Below are positions 28,685 through 37,265 of a stretch of 64,000 nt of DNA, piece by piece. The position numbers were made by a program, and so were the translations under genes. The notes under the pieces were generated by a model, which was not told the DNA's origin, did not search any database, and saw only the letters and a list, made by a program, of their open reading frames with translations. This DNA is from Candidatus Aalborgicola lynettensis (GTDB taxonomy: Bacteria > Pseudomonadota > Gammaproteobacteria > Burkholderiales > Burkholderiaceae_C). The stretch lies in contig JADJZE010000002.1 of NCBI GenBank assembly GCA_016719405.1, positions 310,001-374,000 of the forward strand, read 5' to 3'. How positions within the stretch are numbered: the stretch's first letter is position 1; every line of letters starts with the position of its first letter.

Positions 28685-30007
28685 ATGCAAAACGCCAAGA
28701 CCCAAGCCCTGCGCGAGCAGATTTCCAAGCTCGTCGAAGAATACGCAGCCATTGCGCTGGCCCCCGAACTGTTTCTTCCCGGTGCCTCGGTGGTGCCGCC
28801 TTCTGGCAAGCTGCTGGACGCGGCAGAACTAAAGAACATGGTCGACGCCTCGCTCGATGGCTGGCTGACCACCGGGCGCTTCAATGCCGAGTTCGAAAAA
28901 AGGCTGGCCGCCTTCATAGGCGTCAAGCACCTCATCACCGTCAACTCCGGCTCGTCTGCGAACCTGGTGGCATTCAGCACACTAACTTCGCCCAAACTGG
29001 GCGATCGCGCCATCCGACAGGGTGATGAAGTCATTGGCGTGGCGGCAGGCTTCCCAACCACCGTCAACCCCATCCTCCAGTTCCGCGCCGTGCCGGTGTT
29101 TGTGGATGTGGACCGACTGACGCACAACATCGACGCCGACAAAATCGAAGCCGCCATCGGCCCCAAGACCAAGGCCATCATGCTGGCGCATTCGCTGGGC
29201 AACCCGTTCAACCTGGACGTGGTCACCGAACTGTGCAAGAAGTACAACTTGTGGCTGGTGGAAGACTGCTGCGACGCGCTGGGCAGCACCTACCGCGGCC
29301 AGATGGTCGGCACCTTTGGCGACATTGCCACCTTGAGCTTTTACCCCGCCCACCACATCACTATGGGCGAAGGCGGCGCGGTGTTTACCAACCACGACGA
29401 GCTCAAGCCCATCGCTGAAAGTTTCCGCGACTGGGGCCGCGACTGCTATTGCGCCCCCGGCAAGGACAACACCTGCGGCAAACGGTTTGACCAGCAATTC
29501 GGCACCCTGCCCCACGGCTACGACCACAAGTACACCTACAGCCACCTGGGCTACAACCTGAAAATCACCGACATGCAAACCGCCTGTGGCCTGGCGCAGC
29601 TGGAGAAGGCACCGGCCTTCATCGCGGCGCGCAGGGCCAACTTCGCCTTCCTGAAGGAGCGTCTCAAAGACTGCGAGGAATTTGTCAATTTGCCCGAAGC
29701 AACTGAGCACTCCGACCCATCGTGGTTTGGATTTCCCATCACGCTCAAGGACAACTGCCCGGTCTCGCGCTTGGACCTGCTGACCTACCTGGACCAGAAC
29801 AAGATCGGCACGCGTCTGCTGTTTGCAGGCAACCTGACGCGCCAACCCTACATGGTGGGCGCCACATACCGCGTCAGCGGCGACCTGACGAATACCGACA
29901 ATGTGATGAACAACACCTTCTGGATTGGCGTTCAGCCGTCGCTGACGCAAGAGATGATGGAGTTTGCCGCGCGCAAGATCGAGAGTTACCTCGGAGTCAA
30001 TTTCTGA
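28685..30007 (+). CDS. rfbH: CDP-4-keto-6-deoxy-D-glucose-3-dehydrase (E1)
   Basis: 440 residues of the DegT/AspC aminotransferase fold. The usual PLP-binding lysine is replaced by histidine in FYPAHHITMGEGG. The cysteines VEDCCD ... CYCAPGKDNTC fit the C-x57-C-x-C-x7-C iron-sulfur pattern of the E1 enzyme, which removes the 3-hydroxyl using PMP and electrons from an E3 reductase. No rfbI/ascD-type reductase is in the window, so E3 must be encoded elsewhere. Confidence 0.96.
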   Translation: MQNAKTQALREQISKLVEEYAAIALAPELFLPGASVVPPSGKLLDAAELKNMVDASLDGWLTTGRFNAEFEKRLAAFIGVKHLITVNSGSSANLVAFSTLTSPKLGDRAIRQGDEVIGVAAGFPTTVNPILQFRAVPVFVDVDRLTHNIDADKIEAAIGPKTKAIMLAHSLGNPFNLDVVTELCKKYNLWLVEDCCDALGSTYRGQMVGTFGDIATLSFYPAHHITMGEGGAVFTNHDELKPIAESFRDWGRDCYCAPGKDNTCGKRFDQQFGTLPHGYDHKYTYSHLGYNLKITDMQTACGLAQLEKAPAFIAARRANFAFLKERLKDCEEFVNLPEATEHSDPSWFGFPITLKDNCPVSRLDLLTYLDQNKIGTRLLFAGNLTRQPYMVGATYRVSGDLTNTDNVMNNTFWIGVQPSLTQEMMEFAARKIESYLGVNF

Positions 30008-31077
30008 TGAGCCTGGCGCGCATGCAGGCCACCTGGGATGCGGACGTCGCTGCCATCGCTGCGCGCGATCTACCCTGGCACAAGCTCTCCGGCGCGCGGG
30101 TGCTGGTCACCGGTGCCGGCGGCTTTCTGGGCGGTTACCTGGCGCGCACGCTACTGGGCCTGCACGCCCTGGGAAAGGTGGAGGCACCGGTGCAGGTGGT
30201 CGGCCTGGTGCGCAACGCCGCACGGATGCAGGAGAGTCTGGCCGACCTGGCTGCCTCGCCCCATTTCACGCCGCTGGCCTGGGATCTGAACACCATAGGT
30301 GTGCCGGACGTGGGCGACATCGACTACGTGCTGCACGCCGCCAGCCAGGCCAGTCCGCGCTTCTATGGCAGCGACCCGGTGGGCACGCTGCTGCCCAACA
30401 CCATCGGCACAGCAGCACTGCTGGAGGCCCTGCGCCGCGCCAAGGCCCCCAAAGGTTTTTTGTTTGTCAGCAGCTCCGAGGTCTATGGCGCGGTGGCCGG
30501 TGATGCCACGCTGGGCGAGACCAGCTACGGCAGCGTCGACCCCGCCACGGTGCGCGCCTGCTACGCCGAGAGCAAACGCATGGGCGAGACCATGTGCCTG
30601 GCCTGGCACCAGCAGTACGGCATCCCCACCTTCATCGTGCGGCCGTTCCACACCTATGGCCCGGGCCTGCAGGCCAATGATGGCCGCGTGTTCGCCGACT
30701 TTGTGTTCAACGTGCTGCGCAATGAAAACATCGTCATGCACAGCGACGGCAGCGCACGTCGCGCCTTTTGCTACGCGTCGGATGCCATTGCCGGTTTCTT
30801 CAGCGTGCTGCTCAAGGGCACGCCGGCCCAGGCCTACAACGTGGCCAACCCGGGGGGCGAGTTGTCGGTGATGGAGCTGGCCGAGCTACTGGTCGGCCTG
30901 TACCCCGCCAAGCACCTCGCGGTGGACCGCCGCCACGCCCCCGACAGCCCCGGCTACATCCCCAGCGCCTACAGCCGCCTGGTGCCCGACGTGGCGCGCC
31001 TGAGCGCCCTGGGCTGGACCGCGCATATAGCCCCCCCCGCCGGATTCCGGCGCATGATTGAGGCTTACACCGCATGA
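30007..31077 (+). CDS. NAD-dependent epimerase/dehydratase (SDR), probably acting on a CDP-dideoxyhexose
   Basis: 356 residues from the ATG at 30007, which shares one base with the rfbH stop. Rossmann motif GAGGFLGGYLA, then SSSEVYG and YAESKRMGE (YxxxK) place it in the extended SDR family near UDP-glucuronate decarboxylases and dTDP-glucose dehydratases. Position directly after rfbH suggests that it reduces or epimerises the 4-keto sugar (an abequose/paratose synthase-like role), but it is longer than those ~300-residue enzymes and the exact product is unknown. The first ~25 residues are an extra helix before the Rossmann fold. Confidence 0.8.
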   Translation: MSLARMQATWDADVAAIAARDLPWHKLSGARVLVTGAGGFLGGYLARTLLGLHALGKVEAPVQVVGLVRNAARMQESLADLAASPHFTPLAWDLNTIGVPDVGDIDYVLHAASQASPRFYGSDPVGTLLPNTIGTAALLEALRRAKAPKGFLFVSSSEVYGAVAGDATLGETSYGSVDPATVRACYAESKRMGETMCLAWHQQYGIPTFIVRPFHTYGPGLQANDGRVFADFVFNVLRNENIVMHSDGSARRAFCYASDAIAGFFSVLLKGTPAQAYNVANPGGELSVMELAELLVGLYPAKHLAVDRRHAPDSPGYIPSAYSRLVPDVARLSALGWTAHIAPPAGFRRMIEAYTA

Positions 31078-32018
31078 ACCCCACCACGCTCGCCGCACTC
31101 AAGGAACAGTTCCAGGCCGGCACGCTGTCCAAGCCCGACTTCATCCGCACGGCACTGCAAACCCACAAGACGCTGTTTGACTATGTGGACATCACCCGCA
31201 GCACCGACGTCAAGGAGATCCTAATTGCCGCCGACGGTGTGTCCTTCGTGCTGGGCGAAGAACGCATCCGCCTGTTCTGCCCCGAAAACGAAGCTCGCGT
31301 GGCGCCGATCGAGGTGATGAACTTCAACCACTACGAGCCTTATGAAACCCGGGTCATGGACCTGCTGGCCGCCAACGCCCGCAGCATCCTGGACGTGGGC
31401 GCCAACATCGGCCTGTATGCCATCCGCTTTGCCAAGCGCTTTGCCCAGGCGCGCGTCTATGCGTTCGAGCCCATGCCGACCAGCCATGCATTTTTGCAGC
31501 GCAATGTTGCCGCCAACGCCGTCGGTGACCGGGTGAGCTGCTTCAACTACGGCCTTTCGGAAACCAGCGGCACGGTGGACTTTTTCATTTCGCCTGCCGC
31601 CGGCACCAATGCATCGCTGCTCAACGTGGCCAATGCGCAGGACGCCCAGCGAGTCGTCGGCCTGACGCTGACCATGGACCAGTGGACCGCGAACCAAAAG
31701 GTGGCTCCCGACTTCATCAAATGCGACGTGGAAGGGGCAGAGCTACTTGTCTACCGCGGTGGGCGCGCCACACTGGCCCAGCACCAGCCTATTGTGTTTG
31801 CCGAGTTGCTGCGCAAATGGTCCAAGCCCTTTGGCTACCACCCCAACGACATGCTGGCGTTCTTTGCCGAGCTAGGCTACCAGTGCTTTGCCGTGGGTGG
31901 GGCTGGCGTGCGCCGCATAACCGAGGTGACCGACGAAACGCCGGAAACCAATTACGCATTTTTGCACGACCAAAAGCATGCCGACACCATCCAACGTCTG
32001 ACGACACTTGCCGGGTAA
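31074..32018 (+). CDS. FkbM-family methyltransferase
   Basis: 314 residues; SAM-binding ILDVGANIGLYAIRFAK, then AFEPMP and the FkbM-specific FIKCDVEGAELLVY. FkbM enzymes O-methylate sugars and other secondary metabolites. The start overlaps the previous stop by 4 bp. Within a dideoxysugar operon it probably methylates the sugar or a later glycan. Confidence 0.88.
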   Translation: MNPTTLAALKEQFQAGTLSKPDFIRTALQTHKTLFDYVDITRSTDVKEILIAADGVSFVLGEERIRLFCPENEARVAPIEVMNFNHYEPYETRVMDLLAANARSILDVGANIGLYAIRFAKRFAQARVYAFEPMPTSHAFLQRNVAANAVGDRVSCFNYGLSETSGTVDFFISPAAGTNASLLNVANAQDAQRVVGLTLTMDQWTANQKVAPDFIKCDVEGAELLVYRGGRATLAQHQPIVFAELLRKWSKPFGYHPNDMLAFFAELGYQCFAVGGAGVRRITEVTDETPETNYAFLHDQKHADTIQRLTTLAG

Positions 32019-32025
32019 CACTGCC

Positions 32026-32827
32026 GTGACGGACACCACCCAACTCGCCCGCCGCATGCGCATCCATGCACTACAAATGGTGCACCGTGCCAAGGCTTCC
32101 CACATCGCCAGCGCGCTGTCCATCTGCGACATCGTCGCCGTGCTCTACGGCCAGGTGCTCAACGTGGACCCGGCGCAGCCCAAGGCGCCCAGGCGCGACC
32201 GCTTCATCCTCAGCAAGGGCCACGCCTGTGTGGCCGTGTACGCCGCGCTGGCCGAATGCGGCTTCCTGAGCGCCGACGAGCTGCTGACCTATGGCCAGGA
32301 CGACTCGGTGCTGATGAACCACATCAGCCACAAGGCCAATGGCGTGGAGTTCTCCACCGGCTCGCTGGGCCACGGCCTGCCGTTTGGCGTGGGCAAGGCG
32401 CTGGCGGCCAAGCGCATGCGCGCGGCATGGAAAACCTTTGTGCTGCTCAGCGACGGCGAGTTGGGCGAAGGCAGCAACTGGGAGGCGATGATGTTCGCCG
32501 CCCACCACGGCCTGACAACCTGGTGGCCGTCATCGACTACAACAAGCTGCAAAGCCTAACCACCGTGGACCAGACCCTCGCATTGAGCCGCTGGCCGACA
32601 AATTCACCGCCTTTGGCTGGAGCGTGCGCGAGGTCGATGGCCATGACCACGCGGCGCTGGCCGCCGCTGGGCACCACGCCACTGGGACCGAGGGCAGGCC
32701 ATCGATGCTGATCGCCCACACCACCAAGGGCAAAGGCGTGAGCTACATGGAGAACACCGTGAAGTGGCACTACAGCACGCCCAACGCCGAGCAGCTGGCG
32801 CAGGCCCTGCAAGAATTACGAGGGTAA
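32026..32827 (+). pseudogene. Transketolase N-terminal subunit, interrupted by two single-base losses
   Basis: A GTG at 32026 begins TDTTQLARRMRIHALQMVHR. It continues through the TPP features SKGHACVAVYAAL, GSLGHGLPFGVGKA and LSDGELGEGSNWEAMMFAAHHGL. Near 32514 one base is missing (GGCCTGACAAC, expected GGCCTGGACAAC), so the reading continues in another frame as NLVAVIDYNKLQSLTTVDQTLAL. Near 32587 another G is missing and the third frame carries the end IAHTTKGKGVSYMENTVKWHY. Joined, the product is about 268 residues, the normal size of the N-terminal half of a split transketolase. Either the gene is inactive or these are base-calling errors in G runs. It begins 7 bp after the FkbM gene and ends 7 bp before the C-terminal subunit. 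Confidence 0.85.
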
Positions 32828-32834
32828 GAGCACC

Positions 32835-33812
32835 ATGCGCAACGCCTTCATCGAAGAACTCGTGAGCCTGGCCACCCAGTACCCGCACATCGCGCTGGTG
32901 GTGGGCGACCTGGGCTACTCCGTGGTCGAGCCCTTTGCCGACCGCTTCCCGGACCGCTTCATCAACGCCGGCGTGGCCGAGCAGAACATGACCGGCCTGG
33001 CCGCCGGCATGGCGTCCGAGGGGTACCACGTCTTCACCTACTCGATTGCCAACTTCCCCACCTTCCGCTGCGCCGAGCAGATCCGCAACGACGTGGACTA
33101 CCACCGCCTGCCGGTGACCGTCGTTTCGGTTGGTGGTGGCCTGGCCTATGGTGCGTTGGGCTACTCGCACCACGCGGTGCAGGACTATGCGCTGATGCGT
33201 TCGTTCCCCAACCTGCTGATCGCCGCCCCCGGCGACCCGATGGAAGTGCGCGCCTGCATGCGCTACCTGGCCGGCAACCCCCAGCCGTCCTACCTGCGCC
33301 TGGGCAAGGCCGGCGAGCCCAACTTCCACACCACCGTGCCCGATGTAGCGCCCGGCAAGTGGCTCAAGGTGGCCGATGGAGTGGACCGGGGCGATGGTCG
33401 CGCCACGCTGCTGTCCACCGGTGCCGCCATGGGCATCGCCATGGGCTGGCGTAACGCACCGCAGTACCACCACCACAGCGTGCACAGCATGCCGCTGTGG
33501 AGCATGGCCAGCAAGCCCGATCAGATCGCCGCTGTGCAGCCGTTTGATGTGGTGGAGACGCTGGAAGACCACCTGCGCGACGGCGGCTTTGGGTCGTGGC
33601 TGATGGAAGCGGTTGTTGGACAGCCGGGTGTGGAGACGCGGCTGCGGGCGCATGCGCTGACGCCAGCGGTCTGCGGAACCGTGGGTTCGCAGAAAATGCT
33701 GAATGCGCTGGGTGGGTTGGGACCAGTTCACCGGTTTGACGCACTGGGAGTCATTGGGGCCGCTGATTTTAGTCAAATCGGCCTCTATCAACCGTCAATA
33801 CTGCGCACATAG
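32835..33812 (+). CDS. Transketolase C-terminal subunit
   Basis: 325 residues: pyrimidine-binding domain with the catalytic glutamate region NAGVAEQNMTGLAAGMA, then FRCAEQIRNDV and YSHHAVQDYALMRS, and a C-terminal domain. It is the partner of the interrupted gene just upstream. Split transketolase pairs occur in specialised pathways rather than the pentose-phosphate pathway; here the setting is CDP-dideoxysugar synthesis, so a two-carbon ketol transfer onto a sugar is a plausible job (inference). Confidence 0.88.
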   Translation: MRNAFIEELVSLATQYPHIALVVGDLGYSVVEPFADRFPDRFINAGVAEQNMTGLAAGMASEGYHVFTYSIANFPTFRCAEQIRNDVDYHRLPVTVVSVGGGLAYGALGYSHHAVQDYALMRSFPNLLIAAPGDPMEVRACMRYLAGNPQPSYLRLGKAGEPNFHTTVPDVAPGKWLKVADGVDRGDGRATLLSTGAAMGIAMGWRNAPQYHHHSVHSMPLWSMASKPDQIAAVQPFDVVETLEDHLRDGGFGSWLMEAVVGQPGVETRLRAHALTPAVCGTVGSQKMLNALGGLGPVHRFDALGVIGAADFSQIGLYQPSILRT

Positions 33813-33862
33813 CTACAAAAATAATAGACAAATATTGCCCACGCTTTGCCCGTACAAGCGCC
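33809..33862. repeat. Dispersed repeat copy R2
   Basis: ATAGCTACAAAAATAATAG followed by CGCTTTGCCCGTACAAGCG, a degenerate member of the same family as R1. It lies between the convergent transketolase and glycosyltransferase genes and contains the transketolase stop codon. Confidence 0.55.
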
Positions 33863-33864
33863 GT

Positions 33865-35250
33865 TCAGGCCGAAACGGCCTTGACCACGTATTGCAGTGG
33901 CATGCTGTCCTGCACGGCCAGATCCGGGTCGGCGCCGACGCCGATGGCCATGGAACGGATGGCGGCGATGACATGCTCGTTCTTCAGCTCACCAAAGATA
34001 CGGGGGTAGCCCTGCGCAATCTTCAAACCGGCACCGGAAAACATCTCCAGCATGGTGGCGCGGGTGAAGAAGCGCATGTGGGTGCGGTCCATCAGGCCAC
34101 CGCCTTCGTAGCGGAAGTCGCCCACGGCCAGCTTGGCCTGCACGCTCCAGTGCTGGGCGTTGGGCAGGCAGACGATGACACAACCGTCGGCCGGCATGTT
34201 GCGGCGGATGCGGGCCAGCACCTCCCAGGGGTAGCGCAGGTTTGCAATTTCATCGTCCAATATCCAGACATCGCAATCGGCGTACCGGGCGTAAAACGCT
34301 TCGTCCACCCCCTCGATGTCAATCATCAGAACTTCGTCGCCAACATTTCGGGTGCCCTCGGCATTGGAACCAGCCTGAACAATGCGGGTGTATTTGCAGG
34401 CTGGGTTGATCGCCTTATAGGCCTGAGCCAAAGCGCCGTTGGCGCCGCCCACCTCAACCACACTGCGCGCAGTGGGTGGGATCAACAGCAGCAGATCGCG
34501 GTTGTAGCCACCGGACACGTTGGCAGTCGCCACCGGCGCCTGTGCCAGCTGGCTTTGTTGTTGGAGTTGCCGCTGTTTTTCCTGAACACTGCGTTGCCAT
34601 TCTTCCAGGTGGTAGCCACCCGTGCGTAGCACCGTACCTTGCCAGTCGTGCCGCAGGTAGTGTTTGGGGGCCTCGCTGCGTGAAAAATCTTCCTTGACCC
34701 ACTGCACACCCTCAATCAATTCATGCCGCCCCGCCCGGTGAATCGCCAGCATGGGTTCGATATTCGGCGCACCATGCTTGGTGGGCATGGGCCATTGACG
34801 CACGATGTCGATATTGCAAAGCATGCAGGCGGGGTGCAAATAACGCACGGCACCCACCTCATAATCCACATCAAAGCCGCCTTCGTTGACGTGGTTGACG
34901 TAGCCCACGCCGTACATGCCTGGCTTGAGTGCCGCGGCCAGCGCCTCGATCAAACCCGGATTGAGCACATACACATCCGAGTCCAGCACCAGCACCGGGC
35001 CTTGCAGGTCCAGGTTCTGGTAGGCCCAGGCCATGCCGGGACCGTGGTGGATGTTGTAGTCGAAGTGGATGAACTTCACGTCCGGGTACTTGGCGCACAC
35101 CGCCTCAATGGCCGATACATGCTCGGCGCTGGAGCCATCGATGATGGTGACCGGGTTGGTGTGAAAGCGCCGAAAGGAACTGAGCAAGTCTTCAATCAAC
35201 TCGGCCGAGTTGTATGAGACGGAGATCAGCGGAATGGTCTGGATGTCCAT
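33865..35250 (-). CDS. Two-domain glycosyltransferase (GT2-like) plus class I SAM methyltransferase
   Basis: 461 residues. Residues 1-~225 form a GT-A fold: ISVSYNSAELIEDLLSSF, a DXD-like LVLDSDVYVL, and later HGAPNIEPM. A glutamine-rich helix (about residues 225-250) leads into a methyltransferase half with VVEVGGANGALAQAYKAINP and WILDDEIANL. Such fusions build and cap polysaccharide chains. The gene is convergent with the sugar operon and 15 bp downstream of another methyltransferase gene on its own strand. No membrane segment. Confidence 0.82.
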   Translation of the reverse strand: MDIQTIPLISVSYNSAELIEDLLSSFRRFHTNPVTIIDGSSAEHVSAIEAVCAKYPDVKFIHFDYNIHHGPGMAWAYQNLDLQGPVLVLDSDVYVLNPGLIEALAAALKPGMYGVGYVNHVNEGGFDVDYEVGAVRYLHPACMLCNIDIVRQWPMPTKHGAPNIEPMLAIHRAGRHELIEGVQWVKEDFSRSEAPKHYLRHDWQGTVLRTGGYHLEEWQRSVQEKQRQLQQQSQLAQAPVATANVSGGYNRDLLLLIPPTARSVVEVGGANGALAQAYKAINPACKYTRIVQAGSNAEGTRNVGDEVLMIDIEGVDEAFYARYADCDVWILDDEIANLRYPWEVLARIRRNMPADGCVIVCLPNAQHWSVQAKLAVGDFRYEGGGLMDRTHMRFFTRATMLEMFSGAGLKIAQGYPRIFGELKNEHVIAAIRSMAIGVGADPDLAVQDSMPLQYVVKAVSA

Positions 35251-35265
35251 AGTCTTGATACTTCA

Positions 35266-35981
35266 TCAACCCCTGTCGTAGACCGCTTGTTCGGCCGGCG
35301 CAAGTGGGAAGGATGGCTTGCCTTTCATTCTGGCATGGGGCGCCGTCATGGCACGTTTCTCGATCACCAATATGCTGTCGTAATAGTGCATAGCGAACGC
35401 CGTTCGCGTAAACCCGTTGACAACCAATCCACTGCCGTCCACCGCATACCACGCATTGAGCTGATCGATGAGATTCTTGGTGTACTCCATGAAATTGGTA
35501 GGCGCCTTGTAGGCCCCACCAAACGCGGGCCAATAGCTGGTGTGCATGTCCTCGATCAGGTAAATTCCGCCGATCTTCAGTTGGCCCCACAGCTCCTCAA
35601 AGGTAGTGGCCTGCTGCAGCATGGTGTGGCCACCATCGTCGATGATGATGTCGAACGGAGGCAAGGTCTTGCAAATGTTTTGCAAAGATTCCCGGCTTTC
35701 CTGGTCGGCCAGCAGGATAGTGATCTGCTCCTCGGCCAGCTCGGCGCAGCGGGGTTGATGTCAGCGCCATAAATCTTGGCCTGCTTTCCAAAATAGTGCT
35801 TCCACATCTGCAACGAACCACCGTGCAGCACGCCAAACTCCAGCAGTGAAATCGGCTGGTTGCGGAATTGACCGAAATGGCGCTCGTAGATCTCGAAGTA
35901 GTGCATCCACTTGTGGATCATGCGGTGTTCGTGGTTCTCAAAATAATCAATCAATACGCTGCCATTCGCCTGTTGGTCCAT
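35266..35981 (-). pseudogene. Class I SAM-dependent methyltransferase with one frameshift
   Basis: An ATG at 35981 has GGAGG four bases upstream, so it is a real start even though the upstream glycosyltransferase frame runs into it without a stop. The protein opens MDQQANGSVLIDYFENHEH, has the SAM motif LEFGVLHGGSLQMWKHYF and reaches GADINP. The reading is then lost in a C run (plus-strand GGGG at 35751-35754, one base short) and resumes in the frame ending at 35266 with DIIIDDGGHTML and GGIYLIEDMHTSYW. Restored, it is about 238 residues and resembles the CmcI/sugar O-methyltransferase group. A base-calling error would explain the shift as well as true loss. Confidence 0.8.
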
Positions 35982-36995
35982 CGTGCCTCCGGTGGGTGTG
36001 TTGTTGCGTGTGGGTATCCCGTTGGTCTTGCGGACGGCTCTATTGCCACCGGTTCCAAACAGGATGGACGTAGCCTGCTGCAGCACGGCCTGAATGCGCT
36101 CCAGCGGATAGGCGCCAGCCTTGACCTCGTCGCGCACCGACAGCAAAAACCAGATGCAGGTCACCAGCTTGGAGCCGAGCTGGTCGTGCACGGCCTGGGT
36201 ATCGTTCAAAAATGTTTGCTGCTGGTGCGCGTCACAAAACAGCTCCAGCCACTCCACATTGGCCTTGATCTTGATGCCATTGCTGCGCTGGTCCTGCCCG
36301 CCGTGGATGCGGAAATAGCTCAGGGCATCGGGCAGGTAGACACCATCCCTGTGCGCCAGCACCGCCAGCCAGGTGGCCACGTCCGATAGCGTGGTGTACT
36401 GCTTACCCAGAAAGCGGCCAAACACCGGCCCCGCATCACTCTTGCGAAACAACACGGTGGTGGGCTCGCCGATCATGTTGTGCCCGTTGGACAGGATCAT
36501 GGTGCCCAGGGAGCGCCCGCCAATCAGCGTGTCCACATGGAAGGTGCGCTCGGTACCGGCAATCGGCTGCAAGTCGGCACCATCGGCGTCGATGAGCTGG
36601 CGAAAGGATGTGACCAGGCCAATGTTGGGCTTGGCCAGCATGAACGACATCATCTTCTGGATTTTGTCCGGGTGGAACAGATCATCGTCCATCAGGTAGT
36701 TGACATACTCCCCCGTGGCACGGGCATAACAGTACTGAAAATTTTCCAGTGGACCACAGCCCGGCACCCGCGCGTAGTGGATGTGGGGGTGGCGCTCGAT
36801 GTAGGGCGCAAAACGCTCTTGGGTCAAGGTATCGTCACTGTTGTCGTTGACGATGATTTCGATGTGGGGGTAGGTCTGCGCCAGGGCGCTCTGCAACGCC
36901 AGTTCAGCGTAGTCGGGCCGGTTGTGCGTCGGAATCAGGATGCTGACCAGGGGCAGGCCCGAGGGGTGGGGGGCAATTTGGCGTTGGTGTTCCAC
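35577..36995 (-). CDS. Family 2 glycosyltransferase, frame open into the following methyltransferase gene
   Basis: The first ~335 residues are a GT2 enzyme: SILIPTHNRPDYAELALQSAL, nucleotide-sugar site NDNSDDT, DXD-like YLMDDDLFHPDKI, and a helical C-terminal part. After about residue 330 (36000) the frame passes in register through the methyltransferase start at 35981 and ends at 35577 in out-of-frame sequence. The natural end of the glycosyltransferase is therefore near 36000, and either its stop was lost or this is a true fusion. It probably transfers a sugar in surface-polysaccharide assembly together with its neighbours. Confidence 0.8.
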   Translation of the reverse strand: MEHQRQIAPHPSGLPLVSILIPTHNRPDYAELALQSALAQTYPHIEIIVNDNSDDTLTQERFAPYIERHPHIHYARVPGCGPLENFQYCYARATGEYVNYLMDDDLFHPDKIQKMMSFMLAKPNIGLVTSFRQLIDADGADLQPIAGTERTFHVDTLIGGRSLGTMILSNGHNMIGEPTTVLFRKSDAGPVFGRFLGKQYTTLSDVATWLAVLAHRDGVYLPDALSYFRIHGGQDQRSNGIKIKANVEWLELFCDAHQQQTFLNDTQAVHDQLGSKLVTCIWFLLSVRDEVKAGAYPLERIQAVLQQATSILFGTGGNRAVRKTNGIPTRNNTPTGGTMDQQANGSVLIDYFENHEHRMIHKWMHYFEIYERHFGQFRNQPISLLEFGVLHGGSLQMWKHYFGKQAKIYGADINPAAPSWPRSRSLSCWPTRKAGNLCKTFARPCLRSTSSSTMVATPCCSRPLPLRSCGAN

Positions 36996-37265
36996 GGTAC
37001 GAATGCGTCCTCATTCTTGCGGTTGCAACCGGGCCCATCCTCGCCTCGCGGCCAAGCCCATCAGGGTGTCCATTAAACCCCAATTAAAACCCGGCGCTGG
37101 GGCAGCAAAACCCTAAAAGACCGGTGAAGTCCCGCCCAGTTATGAAGACCGCAGGCATTGCAGTCCGTCCGTACCCAAGCGAAAGCCACCCGCACAAACC
37201 GTGCATTGGCGCCGACCCGGGCGTTTAACTACGCGCCATTTGGAACACCGTCTCTTCCCGTTTGC

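Noticed and set aside
32510..32600. Programmed ribosomal frameshift in the transketolase N-terminal gene
   Set aside because: No slippery heptamer or downstream structure at the two sites; simple base loss explains both.
32604..33791. Minus-strand frame of 395 codons opposite the transketolase genes
   Set aside because: Overlaps the well-supported transketolase C-terminal gene and has no recognisable domain.
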